The notes: a model not told the origin generated them from the letters alone. A DNA stretch of 21,861 nucleotides from Betaproteobacteria bacterium (GCA_947468785.1 CANIMS010000004.1:1-21861); one strand, 5' to 3'. Numbered from the stretch's first letter, positions 8,177 to 17,279 are shown. Translations and numbers: made by a program.

Positions 8177-9331
8177 TTAGTTTGATTGTTTGAGGATTTT
8201 CTCAGCAGCAGCGATGACTTGACTAGACTCAAGTAAATCTAAACACTCACTATTGCTATCGGCTCGATCTTGACAGCCCGCCTTACGACAAGGGACGCAC
8301 TCACCAGGCCCTTGCAAGATCGTGACATTGCCTACAGTTTGAGAGCGAGCACGTAAGCGGTAGGGCTGATCGCCGATAAATCCATTTGGCCACGGACCGA
8401 AGTTGGTTGGTGGAGTCGCGCCAAATAAAGCAATGGTGGGTGTATTGCAGGCTGCAGCCAAATGGGTAATAGAAGTATCAACACCAATGTATAAAGCAGC
8501 GCCACGCAGTAAAGTGCCTGCCTGTGGAATGGATAGCTTACCAGCAGTATCAATGACCTGCTTACGAGTATGTTCGTCTAGCAATGACAAAATGTCATGA
8601 TTGAGTTGTAAGTCTTGTTTTGCAGAGGATGCACTTAAGACTACTTGTAGGCCTTGTTGAGTTAACCAAGTAATGAGTTGTTGCCAGTAGGCTAGTGGCC
8701 AGCGTTTATAAGCAGTTAACGGTCCTGGATGCAGTACTGCATAAGGTTGTTTTAGCGCTCCTGCAATGATGGGCGTTAACACTTCACCCTCAGGAGGTAT
8801 TACTGAAATCGGCTGCTTAAATACATCATTCGGATTTCTGAAAAATACTTCTAATAGTCGTAGTTTTTCTGCGATGACATGTTGTGCAAAATAGTCCACC
8901 GTGACGCTATGCATAGAAATGAACTTCTTCCAAGCATTTTGCTTTTCAAGCTTACTATTCCCTTTGCCATCTTGACCTTGGGGGTGAGCCCCCAAGACAC
9001 CCACTCGTCTGAACGCTGAGACTAAGCCATAGAGGTAGGCGCGATCACTGGGTTGGGTAACAATAGCTAAGTCATAGCGCTGAAACAAGCGATTAAAGAG
9101 GGTGAGATATTCAGTAAAACTAGGTCGATCTGAAGTTTCAATGACTTCGCTAATATCAGGATTACCTTTGAGCATATCGAGTTTGCCACGATAGCCCAGA
9201 AAATGAAATTCAGCATTAGGCCACAGTTCACGGGCCTTACGAATGAGTGGAGTGGTAACTAGCACGTCCCCAATTTGCCGCGTGGCGATAAATAATACTT
9301 TTTTAGGTTGAAGAGTTGAAAAATCAGACAT
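8177..9331 (-). CDS. Glycosyltransferase family 9 protein (LPS heptosyltransferase-like)
   Basis: This is a GT-B fold glycosyltransferase of family 9, 384 residues, close to heptosyltransferases that add ADP-heptose to the LPS inner core on the cytoplasmic face. The N-terminus has the family pattern KVLFIATRQIGDVLVTTPLI (11-30). The C-terminal domain has AVLHPGPLTAYKRWP, then GVDTSITHLAAACNTPTIALFG, the typical sugar-nucleotide-binding region. A cysteine cluster C345, C348, C353 and C363 (CVPCRKAGC ... C) follows, a pattern I recall from a subset of GT9 proteins; metal binding there is inference. It is the last gene of a three-gene operon, starting 10 bases after the GT2 stop. It resembles WaaQ/heptosyltransferase III types more than WaaC or WaaF, but the exact linkage is uncertain. 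Confidence 0.87.
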   Translation of the reverse strand: MSDFSTLQPKKVLFIATRQIGDVLVTTPLIRKARELWPNAEFHFLGYRGKLDMLKGNPDISEVIETSDRPSFTEYLTLFNRLFQRYDLAIVTQPSDRAYLYGLVSAFRRVGVLGAHPQGQDGKGNSKLEKQNAWKKFISMHSVTVDYFAQHVIAEKLRLLEVFFRNPNDVFKQPISVIPPEGEVLTPIIAGALKQPYAVLHPGPLTAYKRWPLAYWQQLITWLTQQGLQVVLSASSAKQDLQLNHDILSLLDEHTRKQVIDTAGKLSIPQAGTLLRGAALYIGVDTSITHLAAACNTPTIALFGATPPTNFGPWPNGFIGDQPYRLRARSQTVGNVTILQGPGECVPCRKAGCQDRADSNSECLDLLESSQVIAAAEKILKQSN

Positions 9332-9341
9332 GGCTAATAAT

Positions 9342-10121
9342 TTACATCGCCTTAGCTTGAATCATGGCGCGCACCTTACGGGCATTTTCTGCCGCATGAC
9401 TTTGATCATGAATCTGATGAAATAAGTGCAAGACTTCGGTAGACCATGAGCCTGATTTGCGCTTTATATGATGGCGCTGTAGACGAAAGACAAAATCAGC
9501 ATCCTCATGTCCCCAACCAGTCATGCTTTCATCAAAGCCATTGATGGCCTCTGCATCTGCTTTCCAGCAGGCCATATTGCATCCTTTAATGCGACGCCAA
9601 ACAAATTTTTTATAGTCACGCCAAGATCCATTGCCCAGTTTGATTTTTAATGGCCAGTACTTATTGATACCACCATTTAGTCGATAGCTCAGAAGATGCA
9701 TGCCGAAGACCTTGAAATCCCATTTAGGCCAAGATAGTAATTGCTTGGTCAGGCTTTCATCTAAAAGAACTCGACTACCCGTTACCAGATAGCCCTTTTG
9801 AGCTAAGGTCCGATGACGCGCTACATAGTCTGGCTGAACAATGCAATCACCGTCCAGGAAGATTAAATAATTTCCCTTTGCAGCAGCAATGGCCTGATTC
9901 AGAATAGTCGTTTTCCGAAAACCTTGATCTTCTTGCCAGAGATGGGTAATGGAATTGGGATGAGCGATCTTTATCTTCTCGATCAAATCCTTGGTCTCTT
10001 TAGTGGAGCCATCATCAGCAATGATGATCTCAAAATCGTGATCAGTTTGAGTGGCAAGTGATTCTAGGCAGAGTTTGAGTGCTTGTGGCCAGTTATAGGT
10101 TGCCAGCAAAATCGAAATCAT
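9342..10121 (-). CDS. Glycosyltransferase family 2 (GT-A) with C-terminal GWGxED motif
   Basis: This 259-residue GT-A glycosyltransferase starts SILLATYNWPQAL and has DDGS (36-39), the metal-binding DGD at 90-92 (FLDGDCIV), and a C-terminal galactosyltransferase-like segment with FDESMTGWGHEDADF (GWGHED at 202-207), as in chondroitin-polymerase-like GT2 enzymes. A basic stretch at 159-179 (KIKLGNG...KKFVWRR) could sit at the membrane surface. Its start overlaps the stop of the upstream WaaE-like gene in an ATGA, so the two are probably translationally coupled. In context it should add a sugar to the LPS core or a surface glycan; donor and acceptor cannot be told from sequence. Confidence 0.85.
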   Translation of the reverse strand: MISILLATYNWPQALKLCLESLATQTDHDFEIIIADDGSTKETKDLIEKIKIAHPNSITHLWQEDQGFRKTTILNQAIAAAKGNYLIFLDGDCIVQPDYVARHRTLAQKGYLVTGSRVLLDESLTKQLLSWPKWDFKVFGMHLLSYRLNGGINKYWPLKIKLGNGSWRDYKKFVWRRIKGCNMACWKADAEAINGFDESMTGWGHEDADFVFRLQRHHIKRKSGSWSTEVLHLFHQIHDQSHAAENARKVRAMIQAKAM

Positions 10122-10879
10122 TTATTAGCATCCTGATTCAGTTGCCATAACTTCATGTATCGATAGTAAGTGCCATGAGCATTAGAGACTGCTAGAGCAA
10201 ATCCTTGAGGGCCATCTAGAAATCCAGCTCGTAGGATATAGGTCCTGATAAAAGCCCACATGCCGTGAAGAACTGCTTTAGCTGGACTACTGGTTTTGCC
10301 TTGAGCAAAAGCTTGCTCTGCGGATGCGCTGGAATAACGATTGAGCTTGTCGAGTACTTGTGCGTAATTCATGAAACTGTAGTGCAGCATCGGATTCTTG
10401 AGTTTGGCTACTGTTCCATTGGGAATGAGGCGTTCATGCACTAAGTCATTTGAGAAGCGTGCTGTGCCGCGTCTAAAAAGACGGTCTACATAGTCAGGAT
10501 TCCAGCCAGAGTGCCGAATAAAGCGGCCACAGTACCAAGATAAACGGGGGATGGCGAAGCAATCGACCTTTGCAGAATGGTTGATGGCCGTCAAAATCTC
10601 AGATCTGAGGGATTGGGTCAGTCTTTCATCGGCATCTAAGGAGAGTACCCAGTCGCAGGTTGCCAAGTCCAAGGCACGGTTCTTTTGGGGCCCAAAACCA
10701 GGCCAATCCGTGGGGTAGGCCATCAGCGCACCATAGTTATTGGCGATCTCTAGGGTTCGATCCGTACTATTGGAATCGACCACTACGATTTGCTGGGCAA
10801 TCCCCTCCAGGGAGGCCAGACAATCGTCCAAATTGGACTCTTCATTGCGAGTGATGAGTATGACTGATAAGGTGGGCAT
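10118..10879 (-). CDS. waaE: Glycosyltransferase family 2, WaaE/KdtX-like LPS core transferase
   Basis: This 253-residue GT2 enzyme matches the WaaE/KdtX group, which adds glucose to heptose I of the LPS core. [20 protein letters not shown] (5-24) and [10 protein letters not shown] (33-42) form the nucleotide-sugar fold. [12 protein letters not shown] (59-70) and the DAD site at 82-84 (LSLDADERL) are characteristic, as are [19 protein letters not shown] and [18 protein letters not shown] further on. It is the first gene of the minus-strand glycosyltransferase operon and diverges from msbA with a 10-base gap. On its strand, TATAAT (complement of 10885-10890) lies so close to the ATG that a transcript from it would have almost no leader. 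The symbol is assigned by resemblance; the actual sugar is not proven. Confidence 0.83.
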   Translation of the reverse strand: MPTLSVILITRNEESNLDDCLASLEGIAQQIVVVDSNSTDRTLEIANNYGALMAYPTDWPGFGPQKNRALDLATCDWVLSLDADERLTQSLRSEILTAINHSAKVDCFAIPRLSWYCGRFIRHSGWNPDYVDRLFRRGTARFSNDLVHERLIPNGTVAKLKNPMLHYSFMNYAQVLDKLNRYSSASAEQAFAQGKTSSPAKAVLHGMWAFIRTYILRAGFLDGPQGFALAVSNAHGTYYRYMKLWQLNQDANK

Positions 10880-10884
10880 AATTC

Positions 10885-10890
10885 ATTATA
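10885..10890 (-). promoter_or_regulatory. Possible -10 box for the glycosyltransferase operon
   Basis: Consensus TATAAT on the minus strand ends 5 bases before the waaE-like ATG and overlaps the first base of the msbA start codon on the other strand. The predicted transcript start would be at or next to the waaE-like ATG. No clear -35 hexamer lies 16-18 bases upstream, so this is tentative. Confidence 0.3.
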
Positions 10891-12653
10891 TGAATGCTCA
10901 AGACCGAACTACCCTAAATCGCTTAATTCAGTATCTCAAACCCCATATTGGGCTGATTATTGGCTCTTTATTGGCCATGGCTATTGTGGCGGCATCTGAG
11001 ACATCCATCCCGGCCTTAATGAAGCCACTGCTCGATAGGGGCTTTACGGGCGAGCTCAATGACAAGCTTTGGCAGGTTCCCGTTTTCTTGGTAGGTTTGG
11101 CCGTTATCCGCAGTTTGGCGCAGTTTTTCTCGAATTATTTGCTCACCCGGGTGATTAACTCGGTACTTCTCAAATTGCGTGAGCAAATGTTTCATACCTT
11201 ATTGCGCGCTCGCACGGTTTTCTTTCAACAGAACTCCGCTTCGCATTTAATTAACGCAGTGGTATTTGAGGTCAATAACATTCTCACGATTATGGGCGGA
11301 ATGTTAATTAGTCTAGTGCGGGATTCTCTAACCGTTATTGGTTTGATTGGTTATCTGATTTATCTGAATTGGCAACTTACACTTTTGGTGTTGGTCATTT
11401 TTCCGATTATTGCGTTCATCATGAGCAAGATCAATCGTCGCTTGCGGGCACTGAATCGCGAACAACAAACGCTCACTAGTGAATTGGCGTATATCGTGGA
11501 AGAATCGGTTGCTGGGCATAAGATCGTTAAAGTACATGGTGCTGAGTCTTACGAGATGGAGCGCTTTATGGAAAAGGCGCAACGCCTGCGCCAGTTTGCG
11601 CTCAAGTCAGCAGTTGCTGGCGGATTGAATCAGCCTATTACTCAACTGATTGCTTCGATGGCTTTATCGGTTGTCCTGGTGATTGCGTTGATGCAATCGG
11701 CTACTCAGGGTACGACGGTGGGAGGTTTTGCTGCCTTTATTACTGCCATGATGTTAGTCATTTCACCTCTAAAACATTTGGCAGATATTAATCAGCCATT
11801 GCAACGTGGTTTAACTGCTGCAGAAATGATTTTTGCCTTAATGGATCAGCCCTTTGAAGAGGATGAAGATCGCAAACAGAATATGAAATCTCTTGATAAG
11901 GCCAAGGGCGGCATTCGGTTTGAAGATGTTGGGTTTTCCTATCAGCAAGAAGAGGGACGTCAAGACGCTTTGCGTAACATTAATCTCAATATTGCACCGG
12001 GTGAAGTGGTGGCTTTTGTGGGGCCTTCAGGCGGAGGAAAATCTACCTTAGTCAATTTATTGCCCCGTTTCTTTAAACCTACTTCAGGACATATCTTCTT
12101 GGACGACATTCCTTTGGAAGATATTGTGCTGGCCGATGTGCGTAAACAAATCGCGTTCGTCAGTCAGGATGTTGTTTTATTTAATGATTCGATTGCTGCT
12201 AACGTCGCTTATGGCGCTTTTGATGACACTGGTATTGATCGGACACGCGTCATGCAGGCTTTGGAGGCTGCCAATCTGACAGCGCTCATTCAAGAATTGC
12301 CTGAGGGGATTGATTCTTTAGTTGGTGACAATGGCAATCGTTTATCGGGTGGACAGCGCCAACGTTTGGCGATTGCGAGAGCGATTTATAAGAATGCTCC
12401 TATTTTGATTTTGGATGAGGCAACTTCAGCGCTTGATTCTGAGTCTGAGCGCCAGGTTCAGGATGCCTTAGACCGCTTAATGGCGGGAAGAACTACTTTA
12501 GTGATCGCACACCGTTTATCAACCATTGAACATGCTAGTCGGATTGTGGTCTTAGAGCACGGTCAAATTATCGAAAATGGCTCGCATGAAGACTTGATCC
12601 AGCGGGATGGGCTCTACGCTAGCCTACACCGCATCCAGTTTTCAAATAGTTAA
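10890..12653 (+). CDS. msbA: Lipid A export ATP-binding/permease protein MsbA
   Basis: This inner-membrane ABC exporter half-transporter flips lipid A-core from the cytoplasmic to the periplasmic leaflet. It has 587 residues, close to E. coli MsbA (582). Six membrane segments occupy about residues 15-300. The nucleotide-binding domain carries Walker A GPSGGGKS (378-385), Q-loop FVSQD (423-427), signature LSGGQ (485-489), Walker B LILDE (506-510) and switch H541. I start at ATG 10890; the frame is open further upstream, but that part overlaps the divergent waaE-like gene and has no family resemblance. AAGGTGGG at 10869-10876 is a distant ribosome-binding candidate. An in-frame GTG at 10872 is a less likely start. 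The gene pairs with the divergent core glycosyltransferases, and its stop interlocks with that of rng. Confidence 0.95.
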   Translation: MNAQDRTTLNRLIQYLKPHIGLIIGSLLAMAIVAASETSIPALMKPLLDRGFTGELNDKLWQVPVFLVGLAVIRSLAQFFSNYLLTRVINSVLLKLREQMFHTLLRARTVFFQQNSASHLINAVVFEVNNILTIMGGMLISLVRDSLTVIGLIGYLIYLNWQLTLLVLVIFPIIAFIMSKINRRLRALNREQQTLTSELAYIVEESVAGHKIVKVHGAESYEMERFMEKAQRLRQFALKSAVAGGLNQPITQLIASMALSVVLVIALMQSATQGTTVGGFAAFITAMMLVISPLKHLADINQPLQRGLTAAEMIFALMDQPFEEDEDRKQNMKSLDKAKGGIRFEDVGFSYQQEEGRQDALRNINLNIAPGEVVAFVGPSGGGKSTLVNLLPRFFKPTSGHIFLDDIPLEDIVLADVRKQIAFVSQDVVLFNDSIAANVAYGAFDDTGIDRTRVMQALEAANLTALIQELPEGIDSLVGDNGNRLSGGQRQRLAIARAIYKNAPILILDEATSALDSESERQVQDALDRLMAGRTTLVIAHRLSTIEHASRIVVLEHGQIIENGSHEDLIQRDGLYASLHRIQFSNS

Positions 12654-14113
12654 CTTAGAACGATATCGTATTGCTCTTGGCGGAAGCTACCCTCTGCCTG
12701 GAGCGTAATGGGCTTACCAATAAAGTCACCCAATTGCGCTAAGAATTGATTTTCTTCCTCTAGAAAGAGATCAATTACATCTGGAGCTGCCACAATCCGA
12801 AATTCACGTGGATTAAATTGGCGATGTTCACGCACAATTTCACGCAAAATTTCATAGCAGATTGTTTGCGCCGTTTTCACTTCGCCCTTACCCATACAGG
12901 TAGCACATGGCTCACAGGTAATATGGGCTAAGGATTCGCGAGTACGTTTGCGGGTCATCTCGACCAATCCCAAAGAGGAGAAATCGTTTACCGATGTGCG
13001 TGCATGATCTCGCTCGAGGTTGCGCTTGAGTTCATGTAATACAGATTCTTGGTGATCCTTGCTAATCATATCGATGAAGTCGATGATGATGATTCCGCCT
13101 AAGTTGCGTAAACGCAGTTGGCGTGCAATAGCTTGCGCTGCCTCAAGATTCGTTTTAAAAACAGTGTCGTCTAAGTTGCGAGCGCCTACATAGCTACCGG
13201 TATTGACGTCAACCGTCGTCATCGATTCAGTCTGGTCAATCATTAGATAACCACCAGATTTGAGATCTACCCTACGACCCAATGCTTTATTAATTTCAGC
13301 ATCAACATCAAATAAATCAAATAGGGCGCGTTCGCCACGGTGTAAGGTCAACTTGCCCAATAGATTAGGCATATAGAGATTGGCAAAACCTTTTAGCTTC
13401 TCAAAATTTTCTGCAGAGTCAACGCGTATTTGCGTCGTTTCTTCACTCGCAACATCACGCAGTACTCGCTCTGCCAAACTCAGATCTTGATAGAGTAGGC
13501 TTGGTGCAGGCTGGTGATTCATGGATTCACGGATGTTGTCCCAGGTAGTGCGTAGGTAATGCATATCATGCTGTAATTCAGTATCAGTCGCATCTTGAGC
13601 GCTGGTGCGGACAATAATTCCGCCTTTTTCATCAGCTGCCATCAAGCCTGCCAGACGAGCTTTAATTGCCTCACGTTCTTCAGTTTGATCAATGCGCTGC
13701 GATACGCCGATATATTTCTCGGTAGTGGTATCGCTACCAGCAGGTGGCAGATAGACCAAATTACGACCAGCAATACTAAGCTGAGTTGTTAAACGTGCAC
13801 CTTTTGTTCCCAAAGGATCTTTGAGGACTTGCACTAGAACTGTTTGGCCTTCAAACAAGAGTTTTTCGATTTGGGCTGTCGGATTATTTTGAGTAATATC
13901 AGCAACGTGCATGAAGGCGGTGCGCTCAAGACCGATTTCAATAAAGGCTGACTGCATTCCTGGTAGGACACGTACTACTTTTGCTAAATAAATATTGCCA
14001 ACAATACCGCGTTGACGAGTACGTTCAATTTGAAGTTCTTGGACTGCACCTTGCTGAATTAGAGCAACACGCGTCTCTTGTGGAGTGATGTTGATAAGGA
14101 TTTCTTCATTCAT
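12650..14113 (-). CDS. rng: Ribonuclease G
   Basis: This is an RNase E/G-family endoribonuclease of 487 residues without the long C-terminal scaffold of RNase E, so it is the RNase G type. It would mature the 5' end of 16S rRNA and cut AU-rich mRNAs. The N-terminal S1-like segment ([20 protein letters not shown], 35-54) precedes the catalytic domain, with metal-binding D302 (TTVDVNTG) and D345 (IIIIDFIDM). The zinc-link region is C403 and C406 in [11 protein letters not shown], with an additional C400. Its ATG overlaps the maf stop (ATGA), suggesting coupling. It is the last gene of the long minus-strand run. Its TAA and the TAA of msbA share the palindrome TTAA at 12650-12653. Confidence 0.95.
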   Translation of the reverse strand: MNEEILINITPQETRVALIQQGAVQELQIERTRQRGIVGNIYLAKVVRVLPGMQSAFIEIGLERTAFMHVADITQNNPTAQIEKLLFEGQTVLVQVLKDPLGTKGARLTTQLSIAGRNLVYLPPAGSDTTTEKYIGVSQRIDQTEEREAIKARLAGLMAADEKGGIIVRTSAQDATDTELQHDMHYLRTTWDNIRESMNHQPAPSLLYQDLSLAERVLRDVASEETTQIRVDSAENFEKLKGFANLYMPNLLGKLTLHRGERALFDLFDVDAEINKALGRRVDLKSGGYLMIDQTESMTTVDVNTGSYVGARNLDDTVFKTNLEAAQAIARQLRLRNLGGIIIIDFIDMISKDHQESVLHELKRNLERDHARTSVNDFSSLGLVEMTRKRTRESLAHITCEPCATCMGKGEVKTAQTICYEILREIVREHRQFNPREFRIVAAPDVIDLFLEEENQFLAQLGDFIGKPITLQAEGSFRQEQYDIVLS

Positions 14114-14736
14114 ATGCGGGTTACTTGAGCGCGATCGAGAAGTTGGGTAGTTTCAAATAAAGGTAATCCCATGATACCGCTATAACTGCCCTGAATCGAA
14201 GGGATCAATGTTCCGCCTAAGCCCTGAATGCCGTATGCACCCGCCTTACCAAAGGGTTCTCCGCTTGCAATGTAGGTATTGATCTGCTCGGGACTTAAAT
14301 TGGCAAACTGGACTGTAGAGACTTGCACGATACAAATAGGCTGGTCGCTTGGGTTTAAGCTTAGGGCCACCGCAGTCAATACTTCATGAGTCTTGCCACT
14401 GAGCATCGCTAGAATATGGGCGGCATCTTCTGCATCCCTGGGCTTACCTAAAATTTCTCCAGCAGGGCTATTGGGAAGACTGACAGTGGTGTCGGCACAC
14501 AGAATGGGCGCCCAAGGCAAGGACTGTTTTTTCCAACGCGCTAGAGCAGCCATACTTTTGGCAAGCGTGACACGCTCTACATAGACGCGCGCTTTTTCAT
14601 TGGGAAAAGGAATCTCAATACTCTCGCTATCCTCGTTGGGATCTGGAGCTAGCATTTCAAAGCGCACACCAATCTGCTTTAACAGTTCTTGCCGACGTGG
14701 ACTTTGGGAGGCTAAATAGATAAAAGAATTACTCAC
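14110..14736 (-). CDS. maf: Maf-family nucleoside triphosphate pyrophosphatase, YhdE type
   Basis: This house-cleaning enzyme hydrolyses nucleoside triphosphates to monophosphate and pyrophosphate. The SQSPRRQELL motif (10-19) is the YhdE-type signature (dTTP/UTP substrates) rather than the YceF type. D82 in LCADTTV is the likely catalytic acidic residue, and GKPRDAEDA and GKAGAYGIQG are conserved loops. I chose GTG at 14736 (MSNSFIYLASQS, 208 residues). The longer reading from ATG 14772 would add 12 residues that do not resemble the family and would lie entirely inside rlmH. With the GTG start the gene overlaps the rlmH stop by 8 bases, and its own stop overlaps the rng start by 4, so the three are probably coupled. 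Confidence 0.9.
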   Translation of the reverse strand: MSNSFIYLASQSPRRQELLKQIGVRFEMLAPDPNEDSESIEIPFPNEKARVYVERVTLAKSMAALARWKKQSLPWAPILCADTTVSLPNSPAGEILGKPRDAEDAAHILAMLSGKTHEVLTAVALSLNPSDQPICIVQVSTVQFANLSPEQINTYIASGEPFGKAGAYGIQGLGGTLIPSIQGSYSGIMGLPLFETTQLLDRAQVTRI

Positions 14737-15172
14737 GGTGGTAAGGATGCCCTTGCAAAATAGTCCAAGCACGATAAAGTTGCTCTACCAGCAAGACTCT
14801 TGCCATTGCATGTGGCAGCGTTAGGCTGGAGAGTCGCCACATGGCTTGCGCGCTTTCTTTCAAGTTGGCGTCTAAACCATCGGCACCACCAATTAAAAAA
14901 GTAATATCGAAACCTTCTTGACGCCAGTTGGCTAGTTGAGTAGCTAGATTTTGGGTGGTTTGGTCTTTGCCGCGCTCATCTAATGCAATGACTCTCGAGC
15001 CTTTTGGAATGGCAGCAGAAATTTTGATAGCCTCTTTGGCGGGAGTGAGATCAGGTTTGATTTCTTTGATGTCGATGCTACAGTCTGCAGGCATACGCTT
15101 AATGTAGTCATGCGTTGCTGTAGCGACCCAGTCTGGCATCTTGTGACCAACCGAAATAATGGTTAAGCGCAT
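14729..15172 (-). CDS. rlmH: 23S rRNA pseudouridine-1915 N3-methyltransferase RlmH
   Basis: This SPOUT-fold SAM-dependent methyltransferase acts on pseudouridine 1915 of 23S rRNA in assembled 70S ribosomes. It has 147 residues (E. coli 155). It begins MRLTIISVGHKMPDWV; the SAM-binding trefoil knot is represented by FLIGGADGLD and LPHAMARVLLVEQLYRAW, and the ending HPYHRE is characteristic. ATG 15172 is preferred over an in-frame TTG 15 bases upstream because the family starts at MRL. It follows rsfS by 29 bases, the conserved rsfS-rlmH pairing of late ribosome functions. Confidence 0.95.
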   Translation of the reverse strand: MRLTIISVGHKMPDWVATATHDYIKRMPADCSIDIKEIKPDLTPAKEAIKISAAIPKGSRVIALDERGKDQTTQNLATQLANWRQEGFDITFLIGGADGLDANLKESAQAMWRLSSLTLPHAMARVLLVEQLYRAWTILQGHPYHRE

Positions 15173-15201
15173 AGATCCATCTTGCAATAAAAAAGAGCGA
15201 C

Positions 15202-15588
15202 TTATTCGTCGTCAGATTCGCTGGCTTTAACAAGCCCTTTTTCACTTGCCAACTTAACGCGCACGGGTTTGGCTCCCCACATACCTTCAAGCTGATAGTA
15301 GGACCGAAGCATTGGTTGCAAAATATGCACCACAATATCGCCGCAATCGACTAGTACCCATTCTCCGGTTTCTAGACCTTCAATTGAAATCACTTCACCA
15401 CCTTTAGCGTTGACCTCTTCTTTAACTGACATCGCTAATGATCGGGTTTGACGATTACTAGAACCTGTTGCAATGATGACGCGATCGAATAATTCGCTTA
15501 ATTTAGTAGTGTCATAGACGCGAATATCTTGCGCCTTAACATCTTCGAGAGCATCAATAATGACGCGTTGTAGTTTTCGTAAGTCCAT
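15202..15588 (-). CDS. rsfS: Ribosomal silencing factor RsfS
   Basis: RsfS binds ribosomal protein L14 (uL14) on the 50S subunit and blocks joining with 30S during starvation. At 128 residues it is slightly longer than E. coli RsfS, with an acidic/polar tail ending in SESDDE. The core pattern is DVKAQDIRVYDTTKLSELFD, then ATGSSNRQTRSLA and GEWVLVDCGDIVVHI, followed by YYQLEGMW. The ATG has no strong Shine-Dalgarno sequence. The gene lies between nadD and rlmH as in many proteobacteria. The 45-base gap to nadD contains two direct AGTGATCT repeats, start to start 21 bases apart. Confidence 0.94.
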   Translation of the reverse strand: MDLRKLQRVIIDALEDVKAQDIRVYDTTKLSELFDRVIIATGSSNRQTRSLAMSVKEEVNAKGGEVISIEGLETGEWVLVDCGDIVVHILQPMLRSYYQLEGMWGAKPVRVKLASEKGLVKASESDDE

Positions 15589-15633
15589 GGTTTCTTAGTG
15601 ATCTATTTTGTATTTAGAGTGATCTTAGCTTGA

Positions 15634-16323
15634 TTATTGGTACAAGCCCAGATTTGTAATGATTTGCAGGGTATGGGAGGGGATCTGATCGGGTTCAATC
15701 AGATGACGGTCAGATGTTTTTAGGCGATTTCTAAGGTCGGTTGAGGAAAGGTCAACCGATAAGCTTTCATCGATATAGATGAGGCCATAAGGAGTATTTT
15801 CAAGAGCAATCAGATCATGAGTTTGATGTTCTTGAAGGGCTTTCCTGATTTCAGAGCTCATTTGAGCTGCAAGATCGTAATTTGGTCTGCTGGTTACCGC
15901 AAAGTTCATGTATTTGAATAAATCTTGCCAAGCATTCCATGTAGGAAGATTAATCAGAGAATCGACCCCTGTTAACCAAATTAAATTCGCTTGGGGGCCA
16001 TAGCGCTCTCGAAGAGATTTCGCTGTATCAATACTATAGCTAGGTCCCGCACGCTCAATTTCAATTCGATCTACACCAATTTGGGTTGGAATCTTCAAAT
16101 AGAGAAAAGCCCTAGCCAAATCCATAGCCGCTGCCTCAGTAAGTTGAAAGCGAATCTCTGCGGGCGTGATGTCAGAACCCTTTTGCCATGGTTCACCGCT
16201 AGGAATCAGTAGCAGTTCGTCTAAATGCAATATCTTTGCAAAATGACTAGCCAGTTTTAAGTGGCCAATATGGGGAGGATCAAAGGTTCCTCCTAAGATG
16301 CCAATTTTCTTTAGAGTGCTCAA
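15634..16323 (-). CDS. nadD: Nicotinate-nucleotide adenylyltransferase
   Basis: NadD joins nicotinate mononucleotide and ATP to deamido-NAD in NAD synthesis. It has 229 residues. The nucleotidyltransferase motif [11 protein letters not shown] is at 11-21, and the C-terminal [10 protein letters not shown] is the ISSTxxR-type site. There is no ATG near the N-terminus. I chose TTG 16323 ([12 protein letters not shown]), which overlaps the hemF stop as TTGA. Another TTG at 16332 would add three residues and overlap hemF by 13 bases. Both lack a clear Shine-Dalgarno sequence, so coupling to hemF translation is likely. The region between the motifs includes [14 protein letters not shown], as in other NadD proteins. 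Confidence 0.93.
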   Translation of the reverse strand: MSTLKKIGILGGTFDPPHIGHLKLASHFAKILHLDELLLIPSGEPWQKGSDITPAEIRFQLTEAAAMDLARAFLYLKIPTQIGVDRIEIERAGPSYSIDTAKSLRERYGPQANLIWLTGVDSLINLPTWNAWQDLFKYMNFAVTSRPNYDLAAQMSSEIRKALQEHQTHDLIALENTPYGLIYIDESLSVDLSSTDLRNRLKTSDRHLIEPDQIPSHTLQIITNLGLYQ

Positions 16324-17252
16324 GCTAGCCAATCACGAGGCTTGAGGTAATAGTCATAGAGCTTTGCCTCAGGCGTTCCAGGTTCAGGCTGATAGTTGTA
16401 CCACCATTGCACTACTGGAGGCATTGACATCAATATAGACTCAGTGCGACCACCTGAGTGCAGACCAAAAATTGTTCCCCTATCGAAGATCAGGTTGTAC
16501 TCCACATAACGACCACGACGATATTCTTGGAAAGATTTTTCTGCAGGGGTAAAGGCATCTTGATAACGGCGCTCCACAATCGGTAAATAGGCGTTGATAA
16601 AGGCATCTCCAACTGCGCGGGTCATCGCAAAGCTCTTTTCAAAGCCGAGCTCATTAAAGTCATCAAAGAAGACTCCGCCGATGCCTCGAGGTTCATCACG
16701 GTGTTTTAAGTAAAAGTATTCATCGCACCATTTTTTAAAACGAGGATATAGCTCTTCTCCAAAAGGATCGAGTGCATCCTTGGCGGTTTGATGAAAGTGC
16801 TTACAGTCTTCATCGACGCCATAGTAGGGAGTGAGATCAAAGCCACCTCCAAACCACCAGATAGGTTCCTTGTCTTCTGCTTGAGCAATAAAGCAGCGCA
16901 CATTCATATGGGTAGTAGGCGCTTTTGGATTGCGCGGATGAAACACGAGAGACACACCAAGGGCTTCAAAATTACGGCCGGCTAGTTCTGGTCGATGGTG
17001 AGAAGCTGACGGTGGCATTTGATCGCCCCGCACATGCGAAAAACCTACCCCACCTTTTTCTAAAATAGCGCCTTCAGTCAAAATACAGGTGCGACCATAT
17101 CCCTTGAGCTTACTATCTTCGGGTTTATGCCATTCATCAGGAATAAAGGCAGTACCGTCAAGGCCGCTCATGGCATTGGTGATGCGATCTTGCAAGCCTA
17201 AAAAATAGTCTTTTAGAAGTGCGATGTCGATTTGGGTAGATTGGGAGGACAA
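16320..17252 (-). CDS. hemF: Oxygen-dependent coproporphyrinogen III oxidase
   Basis: HemF converts coproporphyrinogen III to protoporphyrinogen IX in heme synthesis, using O2; this is the aerobic enzyme. It has 310 residues. Conserved blocks in order are [10 protein letters not shown] (71-80), [20 protein letters not shown] (86-105), THMNVRCF with the probable catalytic H115, [14 protein letters not shown] (132-145), [12 protein letters not shown] (189-200) and [19 protein letters not shown] near the end. The start appears to be TTG at 17252; alignment with E. coli HemF needs the residues before the first internal Met (position 28), and no ATG is available. AAAGAG lies about 11 bases upstream. 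It starts 27 bases after the purD stop. Confidence 0.95.
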   Translation of the reverse strand: MSSQSTQIDIALLKDYFLGLQDRITNAMSGLDGTAFIPDEWHKPEDSKLKGYGRTCILTEGAILEKGGVGFSHVRGDQMPPSASHHRPELAGRNFEALGVSLVFHPRNPKAPTTHMNVRCFIAQAEDKEPIWWFGGGFDLTPYYGVDEDCKHFHQTAKDALDPFGEELYPRFKKWCDEYFYLKHRDEPRGIGGVFFDDFNELGFEKSFAMTRAVGDAFINAYLPIVERRYQDAFTPAEKSFQEYRRGRYVEYNLIFDRGTIFGLHSGGRTESILMSMPPVVQWWYNYQPEPGTPEAKLYDYYLKPRDWLA

Positions 17253-17279
17253 GATAAATACGCTCTTTAGTAAGGAGTT

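Noticed and set aside
10740..10889. Upstream extension of the msbA reading frame (a GTG/ATG-like start as early as 10740)
   Set aside because: It lies within the divergent waaE-like gene, has no resemblance to MsbA, and ATG 10890 gives the normal family N-terminus and length.
14737..14772. ATG 14772 as start of maf
   Set aside because: The added 12 residues are out-of-frame rlmH sequence with no Maf similarity; the GTG at 14736 gives the standard N-terminus.
15173..15187. TTG at 15187 as start of rlmH
   Set aside because: The family starts at MRL; ATG 15172 fits and no ribosome-binding site favours the TTG.
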